Positions 1 through 39,472 of a stretch of 64,000 nt of DNA are shown here, in pieces. Numbering within the stretch: the first letter of the stretch is position 1; every line of letters starts with the position of its first letter. Source of the stretch: Oncomelania hupensis (taxonomy: Eukaryota; Mollusca; Gastropoda; Littorinimorpha; Pomatiopsidae); contig CM072526.1 in assembly GCA_036898135.1 (NCBI GenBank), positions 5,882,224 through 5,946,223 of the forward strand, written 5' to 3'. The translations under genes and the position numbers were made by a program. Below the pieces are notes generated by a model that was not told the origin of the DNA, ran no database searches, and worked only from the letters and a program-made list of their open reading frames with translations.

Positions 1-60
1 TTGTAATCTGCTTTGTTTGTTTGTTGTTATCTGATGTGTGGTGTGGTTGTTGTGCTACAG

Positions 61-26478
<26,418 letters not shown>

Positions 26479-26562
26479 CATAGTAAGTAGACCCACTGCT
26501 CCTTCAAACTGGATTACACAAACATAGTAAGTAGACCCACTGCTCCTTCAAACTGGATTCCA
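26479..26562. repeat. Two tandem copies of a 42-bp unit beginning with a donor-like GTAAGT
   Basis: ACATAGTAAGTAGACCCACT then GCTCCTTCAAACTGGATT occurs twice directly after the stop codon. Each copy has ATA/GTAAGT, a good splice donor. Confidence 0.8.
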
Positions 26563-27833
26563 GCCATTCATCTCCTCGCGCAGTAGGATTTCAAATAGAT
26601 TTAGAGCAGCAGCAAACTGGAGTGCTAAATATACTAACACATTTAAAACTCTAAATCTCGCTAAATGTACTAACACATTTAAAACTCTCCTTGATAAGGT
26701 ACCCACATTGGTACATTTTATTTATGAAATGATAAATAATTAGTAAAATTGCATGTTTAAACCTGACCTATGAGTTGAATCACAAAGGGATGTATAAAGA
26801 CTTAACTGTTAAAACTACTCCTAATACTACTAGAAAAACGCAATAACTGTCCAACATTAAGTTAGTCAAAAAAGCTGTTTTGTGCTGGGGAAGTAAAAGC
26901 TTTCTTCTAAACACCGGCCACAAATATACAAGTAAGAGCACATCAGTTGTTTGTTTTATAAACCCAGAAAGGAGGTGACTGTTTTATTTTGTAAATATCA
27001 AATTGTTCAAACAATACACTGGTTCTTCGCTTGATACAAGAAAGCAGTTTAAGAAAATTGATGAGAGTATTGACGGTAGATTGTAGATAATGGCATCAAT
27101 GTTGAGATTCTAATAATAAATAATAATAATAAGAATAACTATAATACTTGATGCTGTATGTTGGTTTTTCCTATTTCCTAAATCTGACTCAAAGTGTGTC
27201 AATCTATAGGCAACATAACACACTCACATGTTGCAAAACCTTATATAAACACAGCCACATCATGTGTTGTAAAGGCAAGAAGATTGCTATGTAGCAGTCA
27301 GAAGGGAAATCCAATTGCTCATGTCTGACATCCAGGGTTGATAGTGTTTACATTTTTTCTTTAAATACATTTTCTTTAATTTGGGTAAAACGTTAAAAAA
27401 ATAAATTTTCTTTAATTTTTTTTAAAAATTAAAAAAATAAATTTTTTACAATTTTTTTTAAAAAGAAATAAATTTGCGGTAAATACACGAATGATTATTT
27501 ATTGCTCAGCTCAGACCCCCAAAAAGTAGTATGCAGTTAAAAAAAAGATTACATACAACTTGTGTTAGAACCCATGTAACCTATGAACACATTGAAAAAG
27601 AAAATCAAGAACAAATATTGTGATTTGATTTGATATTTTATTAACAACAAGAATAGAGATATTAGACTAATTTTTTTTCTAATCTGTCCTTGCCACACTC
27701 ATTCACACCCCTTCCAAGCATTCGCTAAATCATTAAATCGTTAAATCTTCCAACCCTGCTGACATTCCATTATGGTACAGACATGTAATAAAGTGTAACG
27801 GAGGTTAATGCTAGGCCTCAATCAAAGTACAGT
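26563..27833. other. Possible DGKQ 3' UTR or 3' UTR intron
   Basis: AT-rich, no long frame. A duplicated phrase TACTAACACATTTAAAACTC (26629 and 26668) and a weak peptide TNTFKTLLDKVPTLVHF suggest a decayed LINE end. The part at 27180-27290 resembles 740-900. Confidence 0.35.
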
Positions 27834-27984
27834 TTGTGTTGTTTCAGATGGTGGTTTGAATAGTGTGTGACAAGTACCATGGACAATTTATTGTGTAAGT
27901 GCAGACAGTTTGTGTTGTTTCAGATGGTGGTTTGAATAGTGTGTGACAAGTACCATGGACAATTTATTGTGTAAGTGCAGACAG
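27834..27984. repeat. 76-bp tandem duplication containing an acceptor-like site
   Basis: Two nearly identical copies of GTTTGTGTTGTTTCAGATGG plus 56 bp ending in GTAAGTGCAGACA. Each holds TTGTTTCAG, an acceptor-like sequence. Confidence 0.85.
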
Positions 27985-30000
27985 CGGACACTTGCTGACT
28001 GGCAAACTGCCCTGGGAGTGCCACGGAACGCTGCGTGTATTCTAGTCTCTAGTGCTGTGCGTGTAGCATGTTATGTGTAGCGTGTAGCCTGGTGCGTCAA
28101 GTCGTGCACTCGCTTTACACACTTGTTGCTGCCTCTGCGTGGGGGGCCTGCTACCGCCAAAAAAAAAACAACCAAAAAAACCCACCCACACCCCCAAACA
28201 AATACAAGATGGAAAGGAGATGCGTTTGTTTGTGCCAGCGTCAGTTTATTTGTGTGGACTGACGGAGGATGATATGACAACAACTTGGAGGGCTGGGGAA
28301 TAAAGGGAGGGAAGCTTTACTGCAGACCAAAAAATACCACAGAGGAAGCCAGTTGGGGGAGAAAGACCAAAACTTTGTTTTTTTTAAAATCAACTTTTCA
28401 AAACAAAAAAAATTTCTGTTCTATTACAGGTGTGAATGTTGTGTCTGACTGTGTTAGCTGAGAGTTTCTGTGCTTTTTACTCAACATGTGGTGGAAACTG
28501 TGAATAGTTGTGATACTATTATCTCCACTGGCCAGTGGTTTCATTACTGTTTGCAAAGGAACGATAATGACAAGACAGAAAAGAGAGGAGAGAGAGAGAG
28601 ACGAAGAGGAGGGGTAGATAAGGAGAAGGACAGCTTTAGACTGAAGAGGAGAAAAGTGACAGAAGATGAGAAAGGAGAGAGAGAGAGGGAGGTGGTGATA
28701 AACTGTAGACTTGTGGACTTGTGTACCAGTGGCAAACTATCATGGATGTCCCTGCACTACTTTTCAATACAACCACAAATTTCATTTGGAGCAGAAGTTT
28801 TTCTAAGGAAATGAATTTCATTTGGAAAAAAAAGCAAGTTTGTCCACAGAGAAAGAAATGTCATTTTGAGAAAAGCACCACAAGAACAAGAACGGTGTGA
28901 ATTTATTTTGTTAGTGGAGAGAGGGACAGGATATGTTGAAGGGAGCAAACTTTTTGTTAAGTACCGTTTTGCTGCTAGTAGTTATCCGCTCTGGCATGAA
29001 CATGGGCTCATCATAACCAGAGTACAGTGATGGAGATACAGCATAGTTATTAGGCAATAAATTGTGTATGGTGCCGCAGTCATCACATATTCCTTCAAAA
29101 TGTGGACAATGTGTTTGCCTGGAGGATAGAATTGTTTTAAGGAGCAGACGTGAAACAAACTTGTAATGGGTGAGGCTGAGCTGCGTGCACTGAGCATGCT
29201 ACCTTAGCTTGGAGAAAAGGTGTTCAACATCAAGTAACGATAAATTGGAGCATTCTATTCCCAGAAGTATTTAGAAACAAAGAGATTCCATGCACGGAAA
29301 TGTGATCTGCGGTGGAATTTAAAACAAAACAAAAAGGTTTGGGTGTTCTACTCCACAGACACATTTAGAGGCCAAAACACCAAAAACACGACAGAATTGT
29401 GATGGATGATGATGACGACCTGTGGTGAATTCAAAATGACAAGTTAGAGGGTTCTATTCCAAGAATGTGGAGGTGCACTCACACAGCTGAAAGGTAGCAA
29501 ACTTGTGATGACAAGCCGTCGTCGTTGTCTTGCTGTAGACTATTTAATCGCCTTCGCCTGTATGAAGATTCTGTCCACTTTAGCTACGGGAAATTCAAAA
29601 ATACAAGCGGGGTTGGTTTATTCCGAGACGAGAGTTTAGAAACAAGTCATAAGAAAATGGTGATGGCAGGCTGTGGTAATACATTAAAAAGAATTACTAA
29701 GTGGGAGTGTTCTATTCCAGGAATTGAGGCAAAACCATACAAAGTGGACCTCGGTGTGGGAAATGTGTTAGACAGAGGGAGAGAGAGAAAGGTACAGAGA
29801 CGGACAAGGCATGGAAAACTGTTGAGGAGAGAGAGAGAGAGAGAGATAAAGGTACAGAAGAGACGGACAAGGCATGGAAACTGTTGAGGAGAGAGAGAAC
29901 TGTGAAAACAATCTGTGAAGCACAAAACAAGACGCCAGGGAGTGAGTGAAACATAGTGTGGATTTTACTGTGATTGTACGTGCTGTTGATGATGATGATG

Positions 30001-30053
<53 letters not shown>

Positions 30054-31202
30054 ATGCATCTGTAGAGCCCTTTACTCTCTTCAATGTGTGTCTACAACTT
30101 TTAAAAACAAAATTAAACAAAAACAAAACACACCCAAAAAAAAAAAAAAAAAAAAAAAGAAGGGGAAAAAAGCATTCTAGTTTTTATTTCATCTTCTACT
30201 GCATTGATGCTTGGTGCGAATGACATTTGATGCTCTCCTGTCCCCAACAATCCCCCATCCCTCATGCTCTCCCCCCCCCCACCCATCGCCCAACCCTCAC
30301 ACCTCCGTGCCCACACATTCAGCTCTTCCCTCCCATCATCTTCCCATTCCATTTCTCCTCCTTCCACCCTCCTGGCCAACCTATTTTCTCAGTTTCACTG
30401 TCTTCCCACTGCGTCGGCGCTGTGGTTGATGGTCACTAAGCCACAGGTGGACTTCTTGCCTCGCCCTTTCAGTCTGCCGCCTTTATTCCACCTCATCACG
30501 CGTCGTTTTCCTCCGCACTTTTAGAAAAAGAAAAAAAAAACTGCATAGGAACCACATGCTTCAGACATTAAATTATTGTAAAAGTACAATATAATCATTT
30601 GGCAGTTTTGAGCTTCTCAGAAGTAAACCAGAATACATACATAATGATAATAATATGAATAGTCGTTTTGTTAGCTGTTTGGTAAGTGTTGATTTTTTTT
30701 TTTTTTAGTTCTATAAATCTTTTTGATTCCTTCTTTTGCCAAAATAATGGCTTTCCAGGCATTTTTTCCATTTTTTCATATTTTTGGTTAGCTGTCACCC
30801 AGATACAATTTTGTATTTTATGTTTGTTTTAATTATGTGTGTGTGCATGCGTGTTTACGTGTAAACACGCTCATAGATTGACTGATATTTTATTTTGCTG
30901 AAACTGGAACAACAAAAATAGCATTGTTTTGTTTTATATTATTAGTGTTGGATAGTTACTGATAATCCAGTGTGTGTCTTGTCTGTCTGTTGTCTGTTTT
31001 TCAAAACCTGCATTTGTTGTGGTTGAGTTAAAAGACACTTTGTATGACTTCAGAATAATTTATATACAAAATGTTGACCACCAGACTATTCCTTTGTTTG
31101 AGGTCCATGATAAATTCATTCATTAATTTCTCAGAATGAGATAATCAAAGTTTTCTTGTATCTTGTATGATGAGGACAGCAGTGGAATTCTGTATGAGAC
31201 GA
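27985..31202 (+). other. Likely DGKQ 3' UTR sequence
   Basis: No conserved coding signal. Features are purine-rich stretches (28580-28690), a duplicated AAGGTACAGA..GGCATGGAAA segment (about 29790 and 29850), a GAT microsatellite (29980-30053), an A run (30138-30157) and a pyrimidine-rich block (30240-30400). Assignment to the UTR is inference from position. Confidence 0.35.
29980..30053. repeat. (GAT)n microsatellite
   Basis: About 74 bp of GAT with one AGG interruption near the start. Confidence 0.95.
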
Positions 31203-31208
31203 AATAAA
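31203..31208 (+). terminator. Candidate polyadenylation signal for DGKQ
   Basis: AATAAA in the context GAGACGAAATAAACATTGAA, which has the look of a transcript end. It lies 4.7 kb after the stop; many other AT-rich hexamers exist. Confidence 0.25.
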
Positions 31209-31330
31209 CATTGAATTGAAATTATCAATGAGAGAAGCATAATTATAATAAAGATAATGTTGGTGAGATGACATGGAATTTTTTTTTGGGGGGGGAAAAA
31301 TTTTTAGTACGAGGAAAGTAGTCAGATTTT

Positions 31331-32250
31331 GAGATAGATTGAGTGGGAGAGATACAGTTAAATGAAGTGGGAGAGAATCAGAGATACAGATAGATTGAGT
31401 GGGAGATATACAGTTAAGTTAGATTGAGTGGGAGAGATACAGTTAAGTTAAATGGAGTGGGAGAGATACAGTTAAGTTAAATGGAGTGGGAGATATACAG
31501 TTAAGTTAAATGGAGTGGGAGATATACAGTTAAGTTAAATGGAGTGGGAGAGATACAGTTAAGTTAAATGGAGTGGGAGATATACAGTTAAGTTAAATGG
31601 AGTGGGAGAGATACAGTTAAGTTAGATGGAGTGGGAGAGATACAGTTAAGTTAGATGGAGTGGGAGAGATACAGTTAGATGAAGTGGGAGAGAATCAGAG
31701 ATACAGATAGAGTGGGAGATATACAGTGAGATGGAGTGGGAGAGATACAGTTAGATGGAGTGGGAGAGATACAGTTAAGTTAGATGGAGTGGGAGAGATA
31801 CAGTTAGATGAAGTGGGAGAGAATCAGAGATACAGATAGAGTGGGAGATATACAGTGAGATGGAGTGGGAGAGATACAGTTAGATGGAGTGGGAGAGATA
31901 CAGTTAAGTTAGATGGAGTGGGAGAGATACAGTTAAGTTAGATGGGGTGGGAGAGATACAGTTAAGTTAGATGGGGTGGGAGAGATACAGTTAAGTTAGA
32001 TGGGGTGGGAGAGATACAGTTAGATGGAGTGGGAGAGAAGCAGAGATACAGATAGATGGAGTGGGAGAGATACAGTTAGATGGAGTGGGAGAGAAGCAGA
32101 GATACAGATAGATTGAGTGGGAGAGATACAGTTAGATGGAGTGGGAGAGAAGCAGAGATACAGATAGATGGAGTGGGAGAGATACAGTTAGATGGAGTGG
32201 GAGAGATACAATGAGATGGAGTGGGAGTGATACAATTGAGATGGAGTGGT
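31331..32250. repeat. About 29-bp purine-rich minisatellite with 20-bp variants
   Basis: The unit is GATGGAGTGGGAGAGATACA plus GTTAAGTTA; shorter units lack AAGTTA, and a longer variant has AGAATCAGAGATACAGATAG. A block with GAAGTGGGAGAGAATCAGAG is repeated at 31680 and 31809, a higher-order duplication of about 130 bp. Confidence 0.93.
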
Positions 32251-33594
32251 CTGAACTACTAGTGAAAAGCTGTGTTTTGTGAGTTCAGAAGAAATGAGCT
32301 TCCGTGCTTAGATCAATACATTAGTCAACGTCTGGTTTGTTGAGAGGTGGGTACAGTGATTGCTTGTTTGCTAGTAGAAGGGGACCAGAAACTATTGCCA
32401 TGGATTGGATAGTGTTGGGAACAAACCAAATTTAGTGGTGGTTGTAGATTAGGTCATTCATTTAATATTGTTGCGAAGGTGAATTTTTTATTTTTATTTT
32501 TAAAAAAAAAAAACGCAATAATACTATTAAAATTGTCGCATTAAAAGAAAAGTAGGTGATTATTTATTAAATTCTTTTTTTCTTTCTTTCTTTTATGGAG
32601 TTTCTGTGAGGCAATAATTTTTTACTGCAGTAACAAATTTCCAACAAGCAACAAGCAAACTTGTGATGTTGAAAGTTGAGGTTATTGGAAGGACTTAAAC
32701 ACTTTGGGGTTTTAGTTAAAGCCAATAAAATAAATGGTAAACTTGCATTTAACGGCTTTGGTTTAGTCTTCATTATTGAAATGAACATGAAAAGTATTAA
32801 GTTTGGTGTATGTGTCTTAATATTTCAAGACGGGAGGGGGGCCAAGGAGGAGGAGATACATCACAATGACTGTGCATTACACATGATATTCATATGTTGG
32901 AAGTCAAAATGGAGGGAGGCAAAGAAATAGTTCTTGTATAGTGCACTTCCAAGTACAAAGAGCTCAATGCAGTGAGGTATTATGAGAGTGGGAGGTGGGA
33001 ATGAGGAGGAGAGTTGGATGAGAGGCCTGTTTCTGCAGGGTGCTTTTTTTGTTTGGCATTAACTTGAGACTCCGCGATTGAAAAACCTCTGCTACTGGTT
33101 ACGGAAGTTAATTGAAAACAATTTTTTTTAATGTAGTTAAAGCACTCTGTGGCATTGGTCTAGTTAGCGTTGAGTAAAAGAACACACAAATACATTGAAA
33201 CGCAAGAAATGCACAGAGAATTGTATTTTGCTGACAGCTTACATTTTATTTGTTCCTTCAGTATATTAACTTCTCATTTCCCTTTGCTTGAAAATTAATT
33301 TGCACGTTCGTAGTTTCTGCAATGTTTGTGTGGAAGAGGGAGAGATAGTGTGTATGTGTGTGTGTGTGTGTGTGTTCTTATAGTGTTTTTTTTTTAATAT
33401 TCCATAGTGATTTTGGGGCAATAGATTGCTTTACTGTAAAGGATACTACTGCTAGAGAAAATTATTGTGACTAAGGGGTTTGATTTTCCTGTCAGTTGTC
33501 TGTTGGTTGACCTTACAAAAAAATTTTAGTACAATAAAATTGTAAGTCAAAATGCAGAATTTTAGCTGTCCATTTCAATCAGTTCAATTCAACA
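32251..33594. other. Intergenic AT-rich sequence, nothing recognised
   Basis: A short TG repeat lies at 33353-33374. No gene or repeat family seen. Confidence 0.5.
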
Positions 33595-33962
33595 GGTAGT
33601 TAGTAATTGTTTATAGGGTCCAGTGGACTGCAAAGAGCCCAATCAGAACCACAAATTGGTTGAAAGAGGGCTCACCCCTGATCCGTATAAAATGCCTGCT
33701 AAAAGCAACCTTAATGATAACACTGAAGGCACTCCACCAGCCGGTCACTATACAATAAAGGCATCCCATGCAGGGGACCCTGAGACTGTACTCTAATTTA
33801 TCGAACCCCCGTTTACAAAAACAAAAGAATATAAACATCATTATAAAATGTTAACAAAACATATACATATATAATGCCTACATTGCTAAATAATAATACC
33901 ATAGAAAGCCCTAGTGACCATTTGGCAGAAAGCGTCCAATATCCCCAAGCTGACCTATCCGA
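33595..33962 (-). mobile_element. Retroposon R1-related copy (minus strand)
   Basis: The complement matches the 3' two-thirds of R1: the ends GGACGCTTTCTGCC and TCACTAGGGC are shared. Its terminal part (CGGATCAGGGGTGAGCCCTC, then GGACCCTATAAACAAT) differs from the 9961 copy but matches 38090-38195, so it is a second subfamily. Confidence 0.75.
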
Positions 33963-35189
33963 AGCCATAAACTAATGAGGAGTTTTCATGGAAAAAGATT
34001 GGTGATCTGTCTAGCGAAGAAGATAGTACATTGATAGAAAGATTAGAAACGAGAAAGCACAAATAAGAATGACAGAAACTGTGGTAATTGAAAGTACTAA
34101 ATGTCCACAAAATGGGGTACTATTTATACAGGTGTTTATTACCTCAGTACAAGGAGTTACGACAGGCGTCAAACATTGCTCCAATAAATACAAGCCATTC
34201 CGACTTGGAAAAACAAAGTATAAAATGTCAAAATGCATGCACACACATAACACTGTTCACATCTAAGGCACTTACATCTTCCCTAACACATACTTTTCAT
34301 TTTACATTATAAAACTAACATTATTTGAAATAAAAGTGCATCACAACATCATGTAAACATATATTACAGTGTAACATTTGGGTCATAAACAAAAGTACAT
34401 CAAACACGCATCTTCTTCACACACACACAGTTGCTGCCAAACGAATATCTCAATCAGCATAATTGATCAGGGTTACTGCTAGGCATCAAAGGAACGAAGC
34501 TATCAATCTAAAAGTTTTGTTATTTTTTTAACTATAAAATGTCAGACAACCCTAATGAAACCTATTCCCATGGCAGAATTTTTTGGGCAGCTAAACTTGT
34601 CGAAAGTACCAAACGTTAACGCAAAACTGTACATAGTGTTGATGATGGTAATCAAAGGGAAAAAAAGAAGAAGAAGGCCGAACATTTGAATCCTTTTCCA
34701 TTTGTGGTCTATACGCCTTTAAAATCATCTTCTCCCTTTTTGGCAGATATCTTTACCCCCAGCACCAGCCCTTCCCCCCCCCCCCCTTTTCTCTCGCCTT
34801 CTTTCCTTCATTAAATCATCCTTCTTCCCCCGCCACTTTCTCCCTGCCCCCCCTCCTCCCAAAGAGGAGGAAAAGAAAGCAAAGCATTATTTTCCACTCC
34901 CTCCCACCATTGTCTGTATTGTGATTGTGTACATAACTGGAGCCTGTTGATAAATTGTTCCCTTCATCATTGTCTATTGGTTAATGTGGCAACGGCCGGC
35001 CAATGACGGCTGTTGACTTTCAACTCTGTACATGTGATGACAGCATGATTGTTGAATATTCATGAGATGACTGTACCATCTTTGAATATTCATCTTGACC
35101 TGGCCCTTTTTGTTATTTTTGTGTTGTTGTTGTTCAAAGAGTAGAAACACGGTTTATGGCAATTTTCAGGTTACATTTGCATGATTGCT
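33963..35189. other. Intergenic, nothing recognised
   Basis: Mostly AT-rich, with a C run near 34778-34789. No coding signal. Confidence 0.5.
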
Positions 35190-35227
35190 TTCACCTCTCT
35201 CTCTCTTTTTTTTCTTTCTCTCACCCC

Positions 35228-35263
<36 letters not shown>

Positions 35264-35750
35264 CATTGTCTATATTCCAACTCTTTTCCCTTTCCATCTT
35301 TCCACCTCTGTCTCCTCACTCTCTTTCTCTATCAAGTCCCCCACCTCCATCTCTTCCCCCCTCCCCCTCTCTCTCTTTTCCCTTTAAAGGCTTTATTCTC
35401 TCTTTTCTATCAACTGTCTCTCCCCTCCTCCCTTCCCAAACCTCTCTCCCTCACTCCATACCCACCCTCTCTCAACTCATCCCTCGTTTTGTTGTTATTC
35501 TGAAATAAATTACAAGTTGGATTTCTCTCCCTTTCACCCTTTCCTCTCTCTCCCCCCCCTCTCTCTCTTCCTCAACCTCTCTCTCCCCTCTTTCTCCCCC
35601 TCTCTCTCTCCCCCTCTTTCTCCCCCCTCTCCCTCTCCCTGTCTTTCTCCCCACCTCTCTCTCTCTCCCCTCTTTCTCTCCCCCTCTCTCTCTCCCCTCT
35701 TTCTTCCCCCCTCTCTCTCTTCCCCCCCCCCTCCCTTTGAAAATTTCCTT
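35190..35750. repeat. Long pyrimidine-rich low-complexity tract
   Basis: C/T-rich over about 560 bp (CTCTCTCTC, CCCCCC, TTTCTCCCC). Long open frames here are compositional artefacts. Confidence 0.9.
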
Positions 35751-36974
35751 CTACCTCCCTCCTTGATCTTCATCTCTGTCATAGGAGGCGAGATGTTGTT
35801 CAAGGTTTACATCTTTTTTTTTCCCACTCTTTCTGTTGAAAGGTGAAGGCCGGATGACTGAGTCTATTGTACTGTATGTGTGAGTGACATGCGTACGTAT
35901 GTACGTTTCCCATGAGAAATGAACTCAAAAGATTTTTGTGTGTGGCAGGCGTAGATGTAAATGATGTACTATGACAGTTGTGATGGCGTTGATGATAAAT
36001 GATAGCGATGATGAAGATGATGTTGACGATAATGACTATGTGATAATAGATTTTATGAATGGCAACTGACGTAATGGTATTGGTTGCGACTGAATTGAGA
36101 GAAATTTTAATGTGATGAACAAAAATTGTTTTCAATCTGAACAGACGGTTGTTATTCCGTGGTTTTTTTGTTTTTGTGTGTGTGGGTATGGGGGTTTGAA
36201 GTTTTTGTTTTAATAATTTATATATTATTTTAGATTCATTGGGGACACTTGAGTTATGTCGTTCCTTTTTCCACAATTTGTATTATTTGGTAAACCTCTG
36301 TAAAATCAGGATATTTGAAGAGACAACTTGATTTTTTGTTGTTTTTATAAATTTTAATTAGGTTGTGATTGATTGGGATGTCTGTGTGTTGGTTTTCCCT
36401 CAAAAACTTTGTTGTGATAGAATCAAGGTCAGTACTGTTAGTGACGTAGAGATTCTGTGTTGTGAAGATCAGCCTTTGCTCACATCAAAACTTTTTTTTT
36501 CCTAAATCTCCTGTTTTGTGATTGTTTGTGAATTCTTTGATTTGTGTATGTTATCTTTATTTATTTTGCTGTTATTATATTTATTTATTTATTTATTTAT
36601 TTGGTTTATGACTATATTTTCTGCTGTGTGTCCATTCTCTTTCAGGTCTGCAAATCTACTTATGGATTACTTTGGCTCCTAGAACTGGGTTGTGTCCTTT
36701 TCTTGCGATATTTAGTTTGATTGCAGTAGTAATTTTTCCTCTTTTTTTTTATTGGAGGGGACAGGGGAATTCATTTTTGATTTTGTATGTTATTTATAGT
36801 TCTGTATTTTCCTCTGTTATTTGTGTTTTGAGTTGAGGCAAAAGCTATTTCATAAAGCATGCGCCTGAAAAGTTGTAGAAAGAAACAGATATCCCCCAAA
36901 AGTGACAAAATGGCTATAGTAGACGCTGAAGGTTAATTTTGCGTTACAAATCAGTTTTGTCGTGTGTGGTTTGT
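35751..36974. other. Intergenic, nothing recognised
   Basis: AT-rich with an ATTT repeat at about 36578-36602. No gene or mobile element seen. Confidence 0.5.
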
Positions 36975-37203
36975 AGACTCCCTTGAAAGACAAATCCTAT
37001 ATGATTTGTTGCAGTCTTTCTGGCTTTGTTCAGTCTCCCTTGAAAGACAGATCCTATATGACATACTGCAGTCTGTGGCTTTGTTCAGTCTCCCTTGAAA
37101 GACAGATCCTATATGACATATTGCAGTCTGTGGCTTTGTTCAGTCTCCCTTGAAAGACAGATCCTATATGACATATTGCAGTCTGTGGCTTTGTTCAGTT
37201 CTG
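36975..37203. repeat. 55-bp tandem repeat, four copies
   Basis: The unit contains CTCCCTTGAAAGACAGATCC, TATATGACATATTGCAGTCT and GTGGCTTTGTTCAGT. Confidence 0.93.
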
Positions 37204-38069
37204 TCACTGTTTTGCTTCAGTGTGGTGTGCAAGCAGGAATCATCTATTGTTTGTCGAGCATTAACCGAATTGTGCAATATGACACTGTTAAATATACTCA
37301 ACAGATTATAAGAGAAATTATTTGAACTACTTCTTGAAATTTCTTTTAGTTTTTGTTTTTGTTGTTTGGTGTGCTTGTGTAGAGATGTGAGTTTTGATGT
37401 GTTTGGTGAGTCACACAGTTTTGTGTTCCAGCATTTTGGTTTTGGCTGTTGATTTTTGTAAGACCCAAACAATTAAAAAAAAAAGCACACATCTAAGCTT
37501 TATATTCGTATTATTTCTCCAGCGGTTCATTTTAAGAATCGGTTCTGTGCAATAGACCAGTACAGGCAGCTTTTTTTATTTGTAAAAGATGAAAAATTGT
37601 TTTGGAGAGTTTTTGAGCCCTCCCAACGCCCCAACCCTTTCTCCCCCCACCCCTCTCCTCTTTCCTCTCTTTTTCTCTCTCCCTCCTCCATCCTAGCCAC
37701 CCAAACCTGCTTTTCCTTTCCCCCCCAGCCCATTGTACATTGACCAAGGCAAGTGCTCAGGTGCCTGCAGATGGAGGAACATTCTATTTTCCAGCACTTT
37801 CGTTACGGCAGTGCCCAGGAGAAGGAGCACACATGTATTGATGCGCTTCACTAAAGTAGGACATGTTCCCTACACCAGCGTGGAGGCTAGGGGGGGGGGG
37901 GGGGGGGGAAGGAGTGTGGGTGGTTTATAATAGTAATATACATTGGAGTTTGGGATTTACAAACCTGCTTGGGGGATCAGACAAAATGCTCCTGGATTAT
38001 GCGTCTTCATTTTTCGGGGGAAGAAGATGCTCATAAATATCAATAAAAATGAATTTTTGTCATTGTTGA
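37204..38069. other. Intergenic, with a G homopolymer
   Basis: A run of about 19 G lies at 37891-37909. Nothing else recognised. Confidence 0.5.
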
Positions 38070-38195
38070 TGACGGCGGTTTATGGGTGAATTTTAGCTGA
38101 TCTTTCATACGGATCAGGGGTGATTCCTCTTTCAACCAAGTTTTGGTCCTGGTTGGGCTCATTGCAGTGTGGTGGACCCTATAAACAATGACTAA
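38070..38195 (+). mobile_element. Retroposon R1-related 3' end
   Basis: GCTGATCTTTCATACGGATC to GGTGGACCCTATAAACAATG matches the end of the 33595 copy (other strand). The part at 38040-38095 also matches the complement of 50806-50875. Confidence 0.6.
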
Positions 38196-38245
38196 CTTTT
38201 GTTCCAAATGATATTTTGTTGGTTTGATCATTGTCTCTATAGTAT

Positions 38246-38546
38246 GGGGTGCCGGATAGCGCAGTGGTTGGAGCACTCGCTACTGTGTCGTAAGATAAGC
38301 ACCGTCCAGCGCGGTTAGCACTTGGATGGGTGACCGCAACGTGAAGCGACAAATAACAACGCCCCCAGTTGACTCAACTGTGACAGAGTACCTACTCTTT
38401 TAAGGGTGGGGGAAGGTAAAGCAGCGAGGGAGAGAGATGGGCATCATCCTCATTACGCTGGCCCAAGATAAGTATTATCTCCAACATCACGCTCCCCTTC
38501 GGCCACAAGGCTATGGGACTACCTTTACCTTTACCTTTTTTTAAAC
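38246..38546 (+). mobile_element. SINE with tRNA-like head and 5S-rRNA-like segment, copy 1
   Basis: 301 bp flanked by an 11-bp direct repeat CTCTATAGTAT (38235-38245, 38547-38557). The head GATAGCGCAGTGGTTGGAGC resembles a tRNA A box region. At 38313-38337 GGTTAGCACTTGGATGGGTG-ACCGC closely matches the internal promoter part of 5S rRNA (remembered as GGTTAGTACTTGGATGGGAG). The middle (AACGCCCCCAGTTGACTCAA ... CATTACGCTGGCCCAAGATA) is unique to the family; the tail is (CTTTAC)n. Length, tail and target duplication define a SINE. Confidence 0.85.
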
Positions 38547-38839
38547 CTCTATAGTATTATGGTTATTTACCAACACGACCCTTTGCTCACCTCTCTCTTT
38601 TTGACTGGCATTCATAGCAGTCTGTGTCTATGTACTCTCCCCCCCACCCTCCCCCATTTTTTTGTCTCCAGATTTTTGTCAATCTGTGTGAGATGAGTCC
38701 TAAATATCCAAAAATTACATTAAAAAATAAAAAATTTTGTCCGCCTGTCTTTCGCCGTCCGTCTGTGCTAAACATGCAAGTGGATTAATATCTCCAAACC
38801 TATTTCAGCAATCACAATCAATATTGGTAAGATGGTGTA

Positions 38840-39385
38840 TGAGACCTCATAAATGATCAGTGAATGAATGACTTCACTTCAAGGTCATGGTCACAAGGTC
38901 AACAAATGTTAGTCAAAAAAATGAAAATTTTTCCCCAAAATTTCATTTTAAAAAAATATATTGAACTTGTGATTTTTTTATGCATGATAGATATTAATGA
39001 GATACACATAGTGTGCAAATTTAGTCAACCTCATTACAAGGTCAAGTGGCCGGTGGAGGGCATTCAATTTTCCCACTGGGGTTGTTTCAGCAGATCTTTT
39101 ATGCGGATCGGGGGTTGTCCGGTCCTGATTTGGCTCGGAAGAGTCCGCTGGACCTAAAGCAACAATAAATCAATCAATCAATCAATTACAAGGTCAAGGT
39201 CACTGGATCTGTCCATAGTCGGCCTGTATAGGTACTTTGAAGTGCCCTTGACCCTAAACTATGAGAAATATAAAGACCACACTTGTTGTAGAGATGATAG
39301 ATTGATCTTTCATATATGTTCCATTGTTGCATTGATCTTAAAGGTCAAGGTCATTTTAGGTCTTGCAAAAACATGGAAGGAAGAA
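38840..39385. repeat. Dispersed repeat with AAGGTCA motifs, copy 2 (split by a retroposon)
   Basis: Collinear with 5345-5720: CATAAATGATCAGTGAATGA, GTCAACCTCATTACAAGGTC, GGTACTTTGAAGTGCCC, GATAGATTGATCTTTCATA, AAAGGTCAAGGTCATTTTA. Between GTCAAG and GTCACTGG a 138-bp retroposon plus a duplicated 14-bp target is present that copy 1 lacks. Confidence 0.85.
39047..39184 (+). mobile_element. 5'-truncated retroposon R1 with 14-bp target duplication
   Basis: The insertion runs from TGGCCGGTGGAGGGCATTCA to the CAATCAATCA tail. ATTACAAGGTCAAG lies immediately before (39033-39046) and after (39185-39198). The paralogous unit at 5345-5720 shows the empty site. This proves R1 moves by target-primed retroposition. 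Confidence 0.92.
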
Positions 39386-39472
39386 AGGAATTAATACAGT
39401 GCATCTAATTGGGGTGTTTGTACATTTGTATTTTACCACGGATCAACAATTACTGTACGTAAGGAAGATTAT

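Noticed and set aside
29525..29887. 120-codon frame in the presumed DGKQ 3' UTR
   Set aside because: Arg/Glu-rich end comes from GAGAGA repeats and a short tandem duplication; no family resemblance.
35156..35846. Ser/Pro/Leu-rich + frames and Arg/Glu/Gly-rich minus frames
   Set aside because: Low-complexity pyrimidine tract; no codon structure.
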